A DNA stretch of 64,000 nucleotides, taken from positions 1 to 64,000 of the forward strand of contig JAZQFN010000009.1 of assembly GCA_045539515.1 (NCBI GenBank), given 5' to 3'. Below the pieces are notes generated by a model. That model was given only the letters and a program-made list of their open reading frames with translations, had not been told where the DNA came from and did no database searches. This DNA is from RGIG8748 sp045539515 (GTDB lineage: Bacteria; Bacillota; Clostridia; UMGS1810). Shown piece by piece: positions 8,773-15,671 of the stretch. The position numbers were made by a program, and so were the translations under genes. The first letter of the stretch is position 1. Every line of letters begins with the position of its first letter.

Positions 8773-8919
8773 ATGAAACCTATTAAGACAATAAGCACTA
8801 AGAACCTTTGTGAAAGCGCTAAGAACGGTGGTTGCGGTGAATGCCAGACTTCTTGCCAGTCCGCTTGCAAAACAAGCTGCGGTATAGCAAATCAGAAGTG
8901 CGAAAATAAAAAGAAATAA
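8773..8919 (+). CDS. scfA: SCIFF ranthipeptide precursor (six Cys in about 45 residues)
   Basis: Ribosomal peptide of 48 residues: leader MKPIKTISTKNL, then the hallmark core GGCGECQTSCQSACKTSC, ending NQKCENKKK. GGAGG lies eight bases before the ATG. The six family cysteines are at 21, 24, 28, 32, 36 and 43. There is an additional Cys at 13 in the leader. In characterised SCIFFs the maturase joins Cys32 to Thr37; here residue 37 is Gly (SC-GIANQKC rather than SC-TVxNQKC), so the usual acceptor is missing. It is followed by a terminator and then the maturase gene. Family identity is certain; the processing outcome is open. Confidence 0.97.
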   Translation: MKPIKTISTKNLCESAKNGGCGECQTSCQSACKTSCGIANQKCENKKK

Positions 8920-8931
8920 TTATGATTAAAG

Positions 8932-8961
8932 AAAATGCCGCCGAGTATAGGCGGCATTTTT
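8932..8961 (+). terminator. intergenic terminator/attenuator between scfA and scfB
   Basis: AAAATGCCGCC (8932-8942) and GGCGGCATTTT (8950-8960) form a perfect stem with a 7-base loop and a T-tail. Placed between precursor and maturase genes, it would give many short scfA transcripts and less readthrough into scfB. Confidence 0.85.
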
Positions 8962-8996
8962 AATGTAACTCAAATTTATACACGGAGATTTAAAAT

Positions 8997-10379
8997 ATGA
9001 TACATTCTTACAAACTTGGCGGACTTAATATCGTAATTGATGTATACTCCGCATCCATACATGTGGTAGACGATGCCACCTTCGACATCATAGAGCTATA
9101 TGAAACCAAAAGCAGGGAAGATATAAAAAGCTACATACTGGATAAATATTCCTCAGACAACGAAGTAAATGATGAAGCCATTGAAGAATGCTTCGCGCAG
9201 ATTGAAGAATTAAAATCCGAAGGAAAGCTCTTTACAGAAGATACCTTCAAGGCTATGGCAAATGACCTTAAAAACAAAAATGCAGGAACGGTAAAGGCAC
9301 TTTGCCTGCACATTGCCCACACCTGCAACTTAAACTGCTCTTACTGCTTTGCAAGTCAGGGTAAATACAGCGGTGAAAGGGCTCTTATGACCTATGAAGT
9401 GGGTAAGCAGGCAATGGATTTCCTTGTAGCCAACTCCAAAAACCGCAGAAATCTTGAGGTTGACTTCTTTGGCGGTGAACCTTTAATGAATTTCGATGTA
9501 GTAAAGAAAATAGTTGAATACGCCCGCAGTATAGAAAAAGAAGCCGGAAAGAACTTTCGATTTACCCTTACCACTAACGGTATGCTCATTGACGACGATG
9601 TAATTGACTTTGCAAACCGTGAATGCAGTAATGTGGTGCTTAGTCTTGACGGCAGAAAAGAAATCCACGATAAATACAGGGTTGACTACTCCGGCAACGG
9701 CTCCTGGGAAAAGATTGTACCCAAATTTCAAAAGCTTGTTAAAGCAAGAGATGGCAAGGACTATTATATGAGAGGTACATTTACCCACGCCAACCCGGAT
9801 TTTCTGGAAGATATAAAGACCATGCTTGATCTTGGATTTACAGAACTCAGTATGGAACCTGTTGTAGGTCCCGAAACTGACCCCACCTCACTTACAGCAG
9901 AGGATATGCCCATAGTGCTTGAGCAATACGAAAAGCTTGCCGAGCTTATGCTTAAAAGACACCGCGAAGGAAGACCCTTTACTTTCTATCACTATATGAT
10001 AGACCTTAAGGGCGGACCTTGCATATACAAGAGAATCTCAGGTTGCGGTTCCGGCACGGAATATATGGCCGTAACTCCATGGGGCGACCTTTACCCCTGC
10101 CATCAGTTTGTAGGCGATGAAAAATTCAGACTTGGTGACATATGGAAAGGCGTCACAAACAAAGATGCTCAGGAAGAATTTGCTAAGAGCAATGTATACA
10201 CTCATCCCGAGTGCGAAAATTGCTGGGCAAAGCTCTACTGCTCGGGCGGTTGTGCTGCAAACGCATACCACGCAACCGGAAGTGTAAACGGTATTTACAA
10301 ATACGGATGCGAGCTGTTTAAGAAAAGAATGGAATGTGCAATTATGCTGGAAATTGCCAAAACAATGGATGAAGAGTAA
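8997..10379 (+). CDS. scfB: SCIFF radical SAM maturase with SPASM domain
   Basis: Radical SAM enzyme expected to install thioether cross-links in the SCIFF peptide. The 460-residue product has an N-terminal RiPP recognition region (about 1-95). The SAM-cluster motif CNLNCSYC lies near residue 110, with GGEP near 158. The C-terminal SPASM cysteines occur in GGPCIYKRISGCGSG, DLYPCHQFVGDE and CENCWAKLYCSGGCAANAY. Start ATG 8997 follows a GGAG. Its TAA stop shares its last base with the ATG of the next gene (TAATG), so the two are translationally coupled. No catalytic residue is missing. Confidence 0.96.
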   Translation: MIHSYKLGGLNIVIDVYSASIHVVDDATFDIIELYETKSREDIKSYILDKYSSDNEVNDEAIEECFAQIEELKSEGKLFTEDTFKAMANDLKNKNAGTVKALCLHIAHTCNLNCSYCFASQGKYSGERALMTYEVGKQAMDFLVANSKNRRNLEVDFFGGEPLMNFDVVKKIVEYARSIEKEAGKNFRFTLTTNGMLIDDDVIDFANRECSNVVLSLDGRKEIHDKYRVDYSGNGSWEKIVPKFQKLVKARDGKDYYMRGTFTHANPDFLEDIKTMLDLGFTELSMEPVVGPETDPTSLTAEDMPIVLEQYEKLAELMLKRHREGRPFTFYHYMIDLKGGPCIYKRISGCGSGTEYMAVTPWGDLYPCHQFVGDEKFRLGDIWKGVTNKDAQEEFAKSNVYTHPECENCWAKLYCSGGCAANAYHATGSVNGIYKYGCELFKKRMECAIMLEIAKTMDEE

Positions 10380-11719
10380 TGAAAACACCTATAATAGATT
10401 TTGTTGAAAATTACAAAAGAAAAGAGGCTCTGCGCCTTCATATGCCCGGTCATAAGGGTAAATCCTTTTTAGGTTTTGAAAGCCTTGATATTACCGAAAT
10501 TGAAGGTGCCGATGTACTTTACTCTGCAGAGGGCATAATCGGGGAAAGTCAGAAGAATGCATCTAAGCTTTTCGAAACAGGAACCACCCTGTATTCCTGT
10601 GAAGGGTCTTCCCTATCCATAAGAGCTATGCTGTATCTGGCAATGCTTACAAGTCAAAATTCGACAAAAACCATACTTGCTGCAAGAAATGCCCACAAAG
10701 CTTTTATGAACTCTGCAGCTATGCTGGATTTTGACATTGAGTGGCTCTATCCCGAAGAAAGCAGTGTGCTTTCCTGCAAAGTGTCCAAAGAGCAACTTGA
10801 GCTTAAGCTCTTATCTATGAACGAAAAGCCCGTGGCTGTATATATTACCAGTCCCGATTACCCGGGAAATATTGCAGATGTCGAACAAATTGCAAATGTA
10901 TGTCACAAGCACGGCGTGCTTCTTTTATGCGACAACGCCCACGGTGCATACCGTCATTTTCTCAAAGAATCACAACATCCAATAACATTGGGTGCCGATA
11001 TGTGTTGTGACTCTGCTCACAAAACTCTGCCCGTATTAACAGGCGGAGGTTATCTGCATATAAGTAGAAATGCTCCTGAAGTTCTTTCAAAAAACGCAAA
11101 AAGAGCAATGTCACTCTTTGCCTCCACGAGCCCCTCATACCTCATTTTACAATCACTGGATTTGGCAAATAAGTGTTTATCGTCCGGATACAGAGAGCAA
11201 CTGGCAAAATGCACCAAAAGAGTTAAAAAGCTTAAGGACTCACTTAATGACAAAGGCTTTGAACTTGCGGGAAATGAAGAACTTAAAATAACACTTAAAC
11301 CTAAAAGCTACGGATATACAGGGGAAGATATTTCCCGATACCTTTCCGAAAACAATATCATATGCGAATTTCAAGACCCTGATTTTGCGGTAATGATGTT
11401 TACCGGGGAAATAACCGCCGCTGATTTTGATAAGATTGAGAAGGTTCTGCTTAGTCTTCCCAAAAAGCCACAGATTACAGTTGATGCACCAAAATACATC
11501 CCCGGAGAAAAGCTGATGTCTGTGCGACAAGCGGTATTTTCGCCGTCGGAAGTTATACCTACAGAAAAATCATTAGGAAGAATTTTGGCAAGAGATAATG
11601 TATCCTGCCCTCCGGCAGTACCCATAGCAGTATGCGGAGAAAAAATAAACCAAAGTGCTATAGAGCTTTTTAAATACTACGGTATAACCGAGGTTGAAGT
11701 TATTGTAAATCAAAAATAA
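10379..11719 (+). CDS. Orn/Lys/Arg decarboxylase-fold PLP protein
   Basis: Cytoplasmic PLP enzyme of 446 residues, shorter than full ornithine/lysine/arginine decarboxylases (about 700+) and like the YaaO/SpeA-type small members. It opens with LRLHMPGHKG, the family signature. It carries LLCDNAHGAYRHF and the cofactor-lysine segment CCDSAHKTLPVLTGGGYLHIS. The C-terminal small domain has SPSEVIPTEKSLGRILARDNVSCPPAVPI. It is coupled to scfB through a TAATG overlap, which raises the question of a role linked to the SCIFF product. An ordinary amino-acid decarboxylase role is the default. Confidence 0.88.
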   Translation: MKTPIIDFVENYKRKEALRLHMPGHKGKSFLGFESLDITEIEGADVLYSAEGIIGESQKNASKLFETGTTLYSCEGSSLSIRAMLYLAMLTSQNSTKTILAARNAHKAFMNSAAMLDFDIEWLYPEESSVLSCKVSKEQLELKLLSMNEKPVAVYITSPDYPGNIADVEQIANVCHKHGVLLLCDNAHGAYRHFLKESQHPITLGADMCCDSAHKTLPVLTGGGYLHISRNAPEVLSKNAKRAMSLFASTSPSYLILQSLDLANKCLSSGYREQLAKCTKRVKKLKDSLNDKGFELAGNEELKITLKPKSYGYTGEDISRYLSENNIICEFQDPDFAVMMFTGEITAADFDKIEKVLLSLPKKPQITVDAPKYIPGEKLMSVRQAVFSPSEVIPTEKSLGRILARDNVSCPPAVPIAVCGEKINQSAIELFKYYGITEVEVIVNQK

Positions 11720-11810
11720 ACTAGACGCACAGCAGAAAAACTGCACATTTACTGCATTTGTAATTGAGGCAGTACGAGTTGCTCTGGATAATATTGAAGA
11801 AGAAAAATAA
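11709..11810 (+). pseudogene. C-terminal remnant of a ribbon-helix-helix-like protein
   Basis: Read in the frame ending at TAA 11808-11810, the DNA encodes about 33 residues (KLDAQQKNCTFTAFVIEAV, then RVALDNIEEEK). This resembles the C-terminal half of Arc/MetJ or MobC-type DNA-binding proteins (LDxxAxxxGxTxSxFVxEAVxxAL). No start codon or ribosome site remains; an in-frame TAA lies just upstream inside the preceding gene. A terminator follows directly. Identification is by pattern only. Confidence 0.45.
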
Positions 11811-11812
11811 CA

Positions 11813-11850
11813 AAAAATGACATCCTACTAAAGAAGCGGATGTCATTTTT
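11813..11850 (+). terminator. terminator of the SCIFF operon
   Basis: A 13-bp perfect stem AAAAATGACATCC (11813-11825) / GGATGTCATTTTT (11838-11850) ending in a T-run. Confidence 0.85.
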
Positions 11851-11873
11851 GTTATATTTGTCCTATAAAAAAA

Positions 11874-12011
11874 CGCCGTAAAGTATTCTACCAAACAAAG
11901 CAAAGGTCCCCTCATAGTGCTAAAGACACACAAAGGTCCGATCCTGCCTCATAGCACTACCATTTTGCTTGCATTGCCGGACAATGTGTCTGGCAGAAAT
12001 ACTTTAGAGCG
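11874..12011. repeat. 138-bp element bounded by imperfect inverted repeats
   Basis: The ends CGCCGTAAAGTATTCTACCA (11874-11893) and TGGCAGAAATACTTTAGAGC-G (11991-12011) are near-complementary over about 20 bases. Inside are a perfect TAGTGCTA (11915-11922) / TAGCACTA (11952-11959) dyad and repeated AAAGGTCC blocks. No reading frame fits. It could be a miniature mobile element or a structured RNA; no convincing target-site duplication was seen. Confidence 0.5.
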
Positions 12012-12110
12012 TAAAAGAAATAAGCAAGGTTAAATCCGGTTGCATTTTAGCAACCACAATTTGCATTTTATCATATTTTTTTTGAAAATGCAATAGTATT
12101 TACCTATTTT

Positions 12111-12163
12111 TTAATAAAACAATTATATTTAATAAAACAATTCCTTACCTTTGTAAAACAATT
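12111..12163. repeat. short direct repeats, TTAATAAAACAATT
   Basis: TTAATAAAACAATT occurs at 12111-12124 and 12129-12142 (18-base phase), with a third related TGTAAAACAATT near 12152-12163. They lie just before the AraC remnant and might be old regulator sites. The stretch 12012-12178 otherwise shows nothing recognisable. Confidence 0.4.
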
Positions 12164-12178
12164 AACAATCCGTTGTAA

Positions 12179-12430
12179 AAAATATCACGTTACAGTTCCC
12201 TGATTGTAGGTGATACAATAAGTTTAAAAAGCTTTTACGCAATAACTGTTTATAATATTTTAACCCACATAAACACAACGCGTTGCAAAAAGGCGGACGT
12301 TTGCATATCCGAGGGTATGAGCATTACGGAAACGGCAATGGAGTGCGGATTTGAAACCGTGTCTTATTTTTTCAGGACATACAAAAAACTGATGGGCGTT
12401 AACCCATCCAAAGCAAAGAAAAAGGGATAA
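12179..12430 (+). pseudogene. AraC/XylS-type regulator, C-terminal remnant
   Basis: An open frame with no usable start, preceded by TAA at 12176-12178 and ending at TAA 12428-12430. The second helix-turn-helix and signature of AraC proteins are well preserved: SITETAMECGFETVSYFFR followed by TYKKLMGVNPSK. The first helix-turn-helix is only partly recognisable (TVYNILTHINTTRCKKA) and the sensor domain is gone. A terminator follows. Confident as a decayed AraC gene. Confidence 0.85.
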
Positions 12431-12441
12431 GCAGAACATAC

Positions 12442-12471
12442 AAAACCACCGGATTTTTCACCGGTGGTTTT
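12442..12471. terminator. convergent terminator (AraC remnant / radA)
   Basis: AAAACCACCGG (12442-12452) and CCGGTGGTTTT (12461-12471) form a perfect 11-bp stem usable from both strands, between the AraC remnant and the 3' end of radA. Confidence 0.85.
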
Positions 12472-12490
12472 GCTGTATGGGTATTTATTT

Positions 12491-13858
12491 TCATAACTTT
12501 TTACTTAATATCTTAATAGTTTCGGAAACGGTTTGTACGGGAATAATCTCTATACCTTTTATATGCTCTGTTTCCTTTGCGTTTTCTTTAGGCAGAATTA
12601 CTCTCTTAAAGCCAAGCTTTTTAGCTTCTGCAATTCTCTTTTCAGCAAAGCTTACGGAGCGAATTTCACCGGTTAAGCCAACCTCACCCAAAATGAGGGT
12701 TTTGCCGTCTATTACAAAGTTTTTGTAGTTTGAGGCAACAGCGGTTATTACTGCAAGGTCGGAGGCAGTTTCGGTAAGTCTTAAGCCACCTACTACGTTT
12801 ATGTATACATCCTGACTTGCCATAGAATACCCAAGCTTTTTTTCCAAAATGGCGACAAGCATGGTAATTCTGTTGTAGTCAACTCCCGTTGCGGTTCTTC
12901 TTGCAATGGCAAAGCTGGTTGTGGCAGAAAGTGCCTGAATCTCCGCAAGCATAGGTCTTGAGCCTTCAAGGGTGCAGACGATGGCTGAGCCCGTGGCATC
13001 CTCAGGTCTGCCCGACAGCATCATCGCCGAAGGATTTGGCACTTCCATAAGACCTTTGTCCTTCATTTCAAAAACGCCGATTTCATTGGTAGAGCCAAAG
13101 CGGTTTTTAACAGTTCTTAAAATACGGTAGCTCTGCTGTCTTTCACCTTCAAAATAAAGAACGCAGTCCACCATATGTTCAAGAACACGAGGTCCTGCAA
13201 TACTACCCTCTTTGGTGACGTGACCTACTATGAACACGGCAATGTTGTTTTCTTTGGCAAGGCGCATAAGGAAATGTGTGGCTTCCCTCACCTGTGATAC
13301 ACTTCCGGGGGCAGATGCCACTTCCTCGCGATACATGGTCTGTATGGAGTCTACAATCATAACTGCAGGACAAATCTCTTTGGCGTGGTAAATTACCGTA
13401 TCCAGATTAGTTTCTGCAAGAAGCCTGAGATTTTGGGCATCAACTCCAAGACGGTTGGCGCGCATTTTAATCTGCTGTGCGGATTCCTCTCCCGAAACAT
13501 AAAGTACGGGATATTTATCTCCAAGGCACTGACAAATCTGTAAAAGAAGTGTGGACTTTCCTATGCCCGGGTCACCGCCTACAAGTACCATAGACCCGCG
13601 GACAACCCCACCGCCGAGAACTCTGTCAAGCTCGGTATTGCCGGTGGCAATCCTCTCCCCTTCGCTTTCTCCTATTTCGCATAGTGCCTGAGGCTTGGAA
13701 CGGACTGCAAGTGCCGGCTTTGATACATCGTATTTACCCTGAGAGACTTCCGCTTCTTCGGTAAAAGTATTCCAGTTATTGCAGGAGGGACACTTACCAA
13801 GCCATTTTAAGCTTTCGTATCCGCACTCACTGCATACAAATTTGATTTTTGATTTCAT
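12491..13858 (-). CDS. radA: DNA repair protein RadA
   Basis: RecA-like branch-migration ATPase in recombination repair, 455 residues, full length. The N-terminal C4 zinc finger is CSECGYESLKWLGKCPSC (residues 9-26). Walker A is GGDPGIGKST (about 94), followed by the RadA-specific KNRFGS (about 250). The C-terminal Lon-protease-like domain starts with GSRPMLAEIQALSATTSF. The start ATG 13858 gives the standard MKSKIKFVCSECG opening. Likely monocistronic with a shared terminator. Confidence 0.97.
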   Translation of the reverse strand: MKSKIKFVCSECGYESLKWLGKCPSCNNWNTFTEEAEVSQGKYDVSKPALAVRSKPQALCEIGESEGERIATGNTELDRVLGGGVVRGSMVLVGGDPGIGKSTLLLQICQCLGDKYPVLYVSGEESAQQIKMRANRLGVDAQNLRLLAETNLDTVIYHAKEICPAVMIVDSIQTMYREEVASAPGSVSQVREATHFLMRLAKENNIAVFIVGHVTKEGSIAGPRVLEHMVDCVLYFEGERQQSYRILRTVKNRFGSTNEIGVFEMKDKGLMEVPNPSAMMLSGRPEDATGSAIVCTLEGSRPMLAEIQALSATTSFAIARRTATGVDYNRITMLVAILEKKLGYSMASQDVYINVVGGLRLTETASDLAVITAVASNYKNFVIDGKTLILGEVGLTGEIRSVSFAEKRIAEAKKLGFKRVILPKENAKETEHIKGIEIIPVQTVSETIKILSKKL

Positions 13859-13941
13859 AGGCTTTACTCCGTTTTTTATTTATACTTATACTGTACTACA
13901 AAGCCTTCAAAAAGTCCAGTATAATTTAAGCATAAAAATCA

Positions 13942-13972
13942 TATCGGGAGCTGAATACATCAACTCCCGATA
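13942..13972 (-). terminator. terminator of the acidic lipoprotein gene
   Basis: TATCGGGAG/CTCCCGATA stem with a 13-base loop directly after the lipoprotein stop. Minus-strand continuation is AT-rich with a short T-run. Confidence 0.65.
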
Positions 13973-13975
13973 CAA

Positions 13976-14239
13976 TTATTTCTTATTGGTTTTGTCATCT
14001 GCGGTATCGTCGGTAAGAGCATCGTCAACCGCATCTTCAGTATCCTTGATTCCGTCTTCCACACCGTCAACCGCGTCATCCACCGCATCTTCCATATCGT
14101 CCATAGCGGAATTGTCGTCTGCATCATCAGTAATGTTGCCGTTTTCATCGGTACCGGTTGTATTGTCGGTACCTCCACATGAACAAAGAGCCGTCATAAC
14201 AAGAAGTATTGAAAGAGTTACGCCGATTATTTTTTTCAT
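13976..14239 (-). CDS. small acidic lipoprotein, unknown function
   Basis: 87 residues. Residues 1-20 form a lipoprotein signal peptide with the lipobox LCSC and lipidated Cys at about 21. The mature part is extremely acidic. Residues about 45-77 repeat a D/E-x-A-V-D-D pattern (MEDAVDDAVDGVEDGIKDTE, then DAVDDAL) with hydrophobic residues every three to four positions, suggesting an amphipathic helix or coiled coil. It ends in a charged DDKTNKK. AAGGA-type ribosome site. No family recognised; membrane-anchored outside the cell is the only safe inference. Confidence 0.75.
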   Translation of the reverse strand: MKKIIGVTLSILLVMTALCSCGGTDNTTGTDENGNITDDADDNSAMDDMEDAVDDAVDGVEDGIKDTEDAVDDALTDDTADDKTNKK

Positions 14240-14311
14240 AGTTAAAATCCTTTCATATAAGTTTCTGTAGTATTATTGGTATTTTTCGTACAGATTATGC
14301 ATATAAAAAGC

Positions 14312-14392
14312 AAAAATCCCAAAACGCAAGTTTTACATAAAACTTATGCCTTGGGATTTTGCAATGAGTACAGGCTACCTTTACCCTGTACT
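14312..14392 (-). terminator. double hairpin after the SASP gene
   Basis: AAAATCCCAA...TTGGGATTTT (14312-14360) encloses GCAAGTTTTA/TAAAACTTATGC. A second stem AGTACAGG (14367-14374) / CCTGTACT (14385-14392) lies nearer the gene. Together they form a strong transcription end for the spore protein gene. Confidence 0.75.
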
Positions 14393-14434
14393 TATACTAC
14401 CACGCCTTTTTATAAAGGCAATTAAAGAAAATTC

Positions 14435-14623
14435 TTATTTCATAGAATTTTCATAGGATTCAATCATCTTCTTAACCATCTGTCCGCCTACGGAACCTGC
14501 CTGCTTAGATGTTAAATCACCGTTGTAACCATTCTTTAAGTTTACACCTACTTCAGAAGCAGCTTCCATTTTGAATCTTTCCATTGCTTCCTTAGCTTCG
14601 GGAACTACATGCTTACTTGCCAT
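14435..14623 (-). CDS. alpha/beta-type small acid-soluble spore protein
   Basis: DNA-saturating spore protein of 62 residues that protects spore DNA. The two family blocks are present: the GPR recognition/cleavage region FKMEAASEVGVNLKNGYNG and the C-terminal LTSKQAGSVGGQMVKKMIE. A strong GGAGGTG ribosome site precedes the ATG. It is expected to be made in the forespore under sigma G, although I could not pick out a convincing sigma-G promoter. It is the substrate class of the GPR protease encoded at 4.4-5.3 kb. Confidence 0.95.
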   Translation of the reverse strand: MASKHVVPEAKEAMERFKMEAASEVGVNLKNGYNGDLTSKQAGSVGGQMVKKMIESYENSMK

Positions 14624-14745
14624 AAAATATCACCTCCATTTGTTTTGTCGGTTCTAATTTGTGTTAAAATTGCATTTTCTAAACAGGTAATTTCTGTATT
14701 TTTCAATGTTTTAGATTATTTTTTTATATATAATGAAATAACACC

Positions 14746-14773
14746 TTGATTTTTGAAAAATTTGGTGTATAAT
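14746..14773 (+). promoter_or_regulatory. promoter of the isomerase-like gene
   Basis: TTGATT (14746-14751), a 16-base spacer and a perfect TATAAT (14768-14773), about 40 bases before the start codon at 14814. Confidence 0.7.
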
Positions 14774-14813
14774 ATTTATAAGTGTTTAAAAATTTTAAAA
14801 GGAGCGGAAAATT

Positions 14814-15593
14814 ATGATAGAAAAATTAGGTGTACAGCTTTACACAATAAGAGATTATATGCAGACTGCAGAGGATATCAGAGCAAGCTTTAAAAAACTT
14901 AAAGCCATGGGTATAGACCAGGGTCAGACTGCAGGTTGTGCAATAGACTATGCCGAATACGGCAAAATTGCAGCTGAAGAAGGCTTTGAGCTTGTTGGTA
15001 CTCACGACAGCTTTGACATGATGAGAGACGATTTTGAAAAATCTTATGAAAACCATGTAGCATTGGGCTTAGTGGAAATGAACATGGGTACCGGCGGATA
15101 CTTCAGAATGAGCGTTGAAGAAATTGAACAGTTTATAAAAGACGCAAATGTTGTTGCCAAAAAGGTAGCAGAAAAAGGCGGAAAGTTTACATACCATAAC
15201 CATCACAACGAATTCTTAAGACTTGAAAACGGCAAGAATATGATGGAAATGCTCGTGGAAGGTCTTGATCCCGAAAACGCTACATATGTTCTTGACACTC
15301 ACTGGGTACAGCGTGGCGGCGGCGACCCCATCTGGTGGATAAACAAGCTTGCCGGAAAGATTGACATCCTTCATCTTAAGGATATGTCTGTAGTTAAAAA
15401 TGAAAACGGCGAAACCGTTCCTTGCATCACAGAAGTCGGCAACGGTAACCTTAACTGGGACGGAATAATCGAAGCTGCAGAAAAGACCGGCGTTAAATAT
15501 TATGTAATAGAGCAAGACCTCAACTGGATTGACGGCGACCCCTTCAAGAGCCTTGAATTCAGTGTAAACTTCCTTAAGAAGTATATGAAATAA
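14814..15593 (+). CDS. sugar phosphate isomerase/epimerase-like TIM-barrel protein
   Basis: 259-residue xylose-isomerase-like TIM barrel (AP endonuclease family 2 superfamily). It opens IEKLGVQLYTIRD, characteristic of myo-inositol/sugar isomerase-type members. KFTYHNHHNEF, TYVLDTHWVQRGGGD and ILHLKDM supply the metal-binding His/Asp/Glu set, with YYVIEQD near the end. Strong AGGAGCGG ribosome site, own promoter and a downstream bidirectional terminator, so a single-gene unit. Its neighbour on the other strand is a glycosidase-like gene. Substrate unknown. Confidence 0.85.
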   Translation: MIEKLGVQLYTIRDYMQTAEDIRASFKKLKAMGIDQGQTAGCAIDYAEYGKIAAEEGFELVGTHDSFDMMRDDFEKSYENHVALGLVEMNMGTGGYFRMSVEEIEQFIKDANVVAKKVAEKGGKFTYHNHHNEFLRLENGKNMMEMLVEGLDPENATYVLDTHWVQRGGGDPIWWINKLAGKIDILHLKDMSVVKNENGETVPCITEVGNGNLNWDGIIEAAEKTGVKYYVIEQDLNWIDGDPFKSLEFSVNFLKKYMK

Positions 15594-15603
15594 CAAATAA
15601 TCT

Positions 15604-15637
15604 AAATGGCACATTCCACGCGGAAATGTGCCATTTT
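15604..15637. terminator. bidirectional terminator
   Basis: AAATGGCACATT and AATGTGCCATTT form a 12-bp stem around a CCACGCGG-type loop with T/A runs on both sides. It serves the plus-strand isomerase gene and the minus-strand glycosidase gene. Confidence 0.85.
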
Positions 15638-15671
15638 TGTTTAATATTCATTATTTTGTCAAATCAATAAA

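Noticed and set aside
12111..12163. Iteron-type replication origin or CRISPR-like repeats
   Set aside because: Only two exact short copies plus one partial, no spacers of constant length, no replication or Cas genes nearby.
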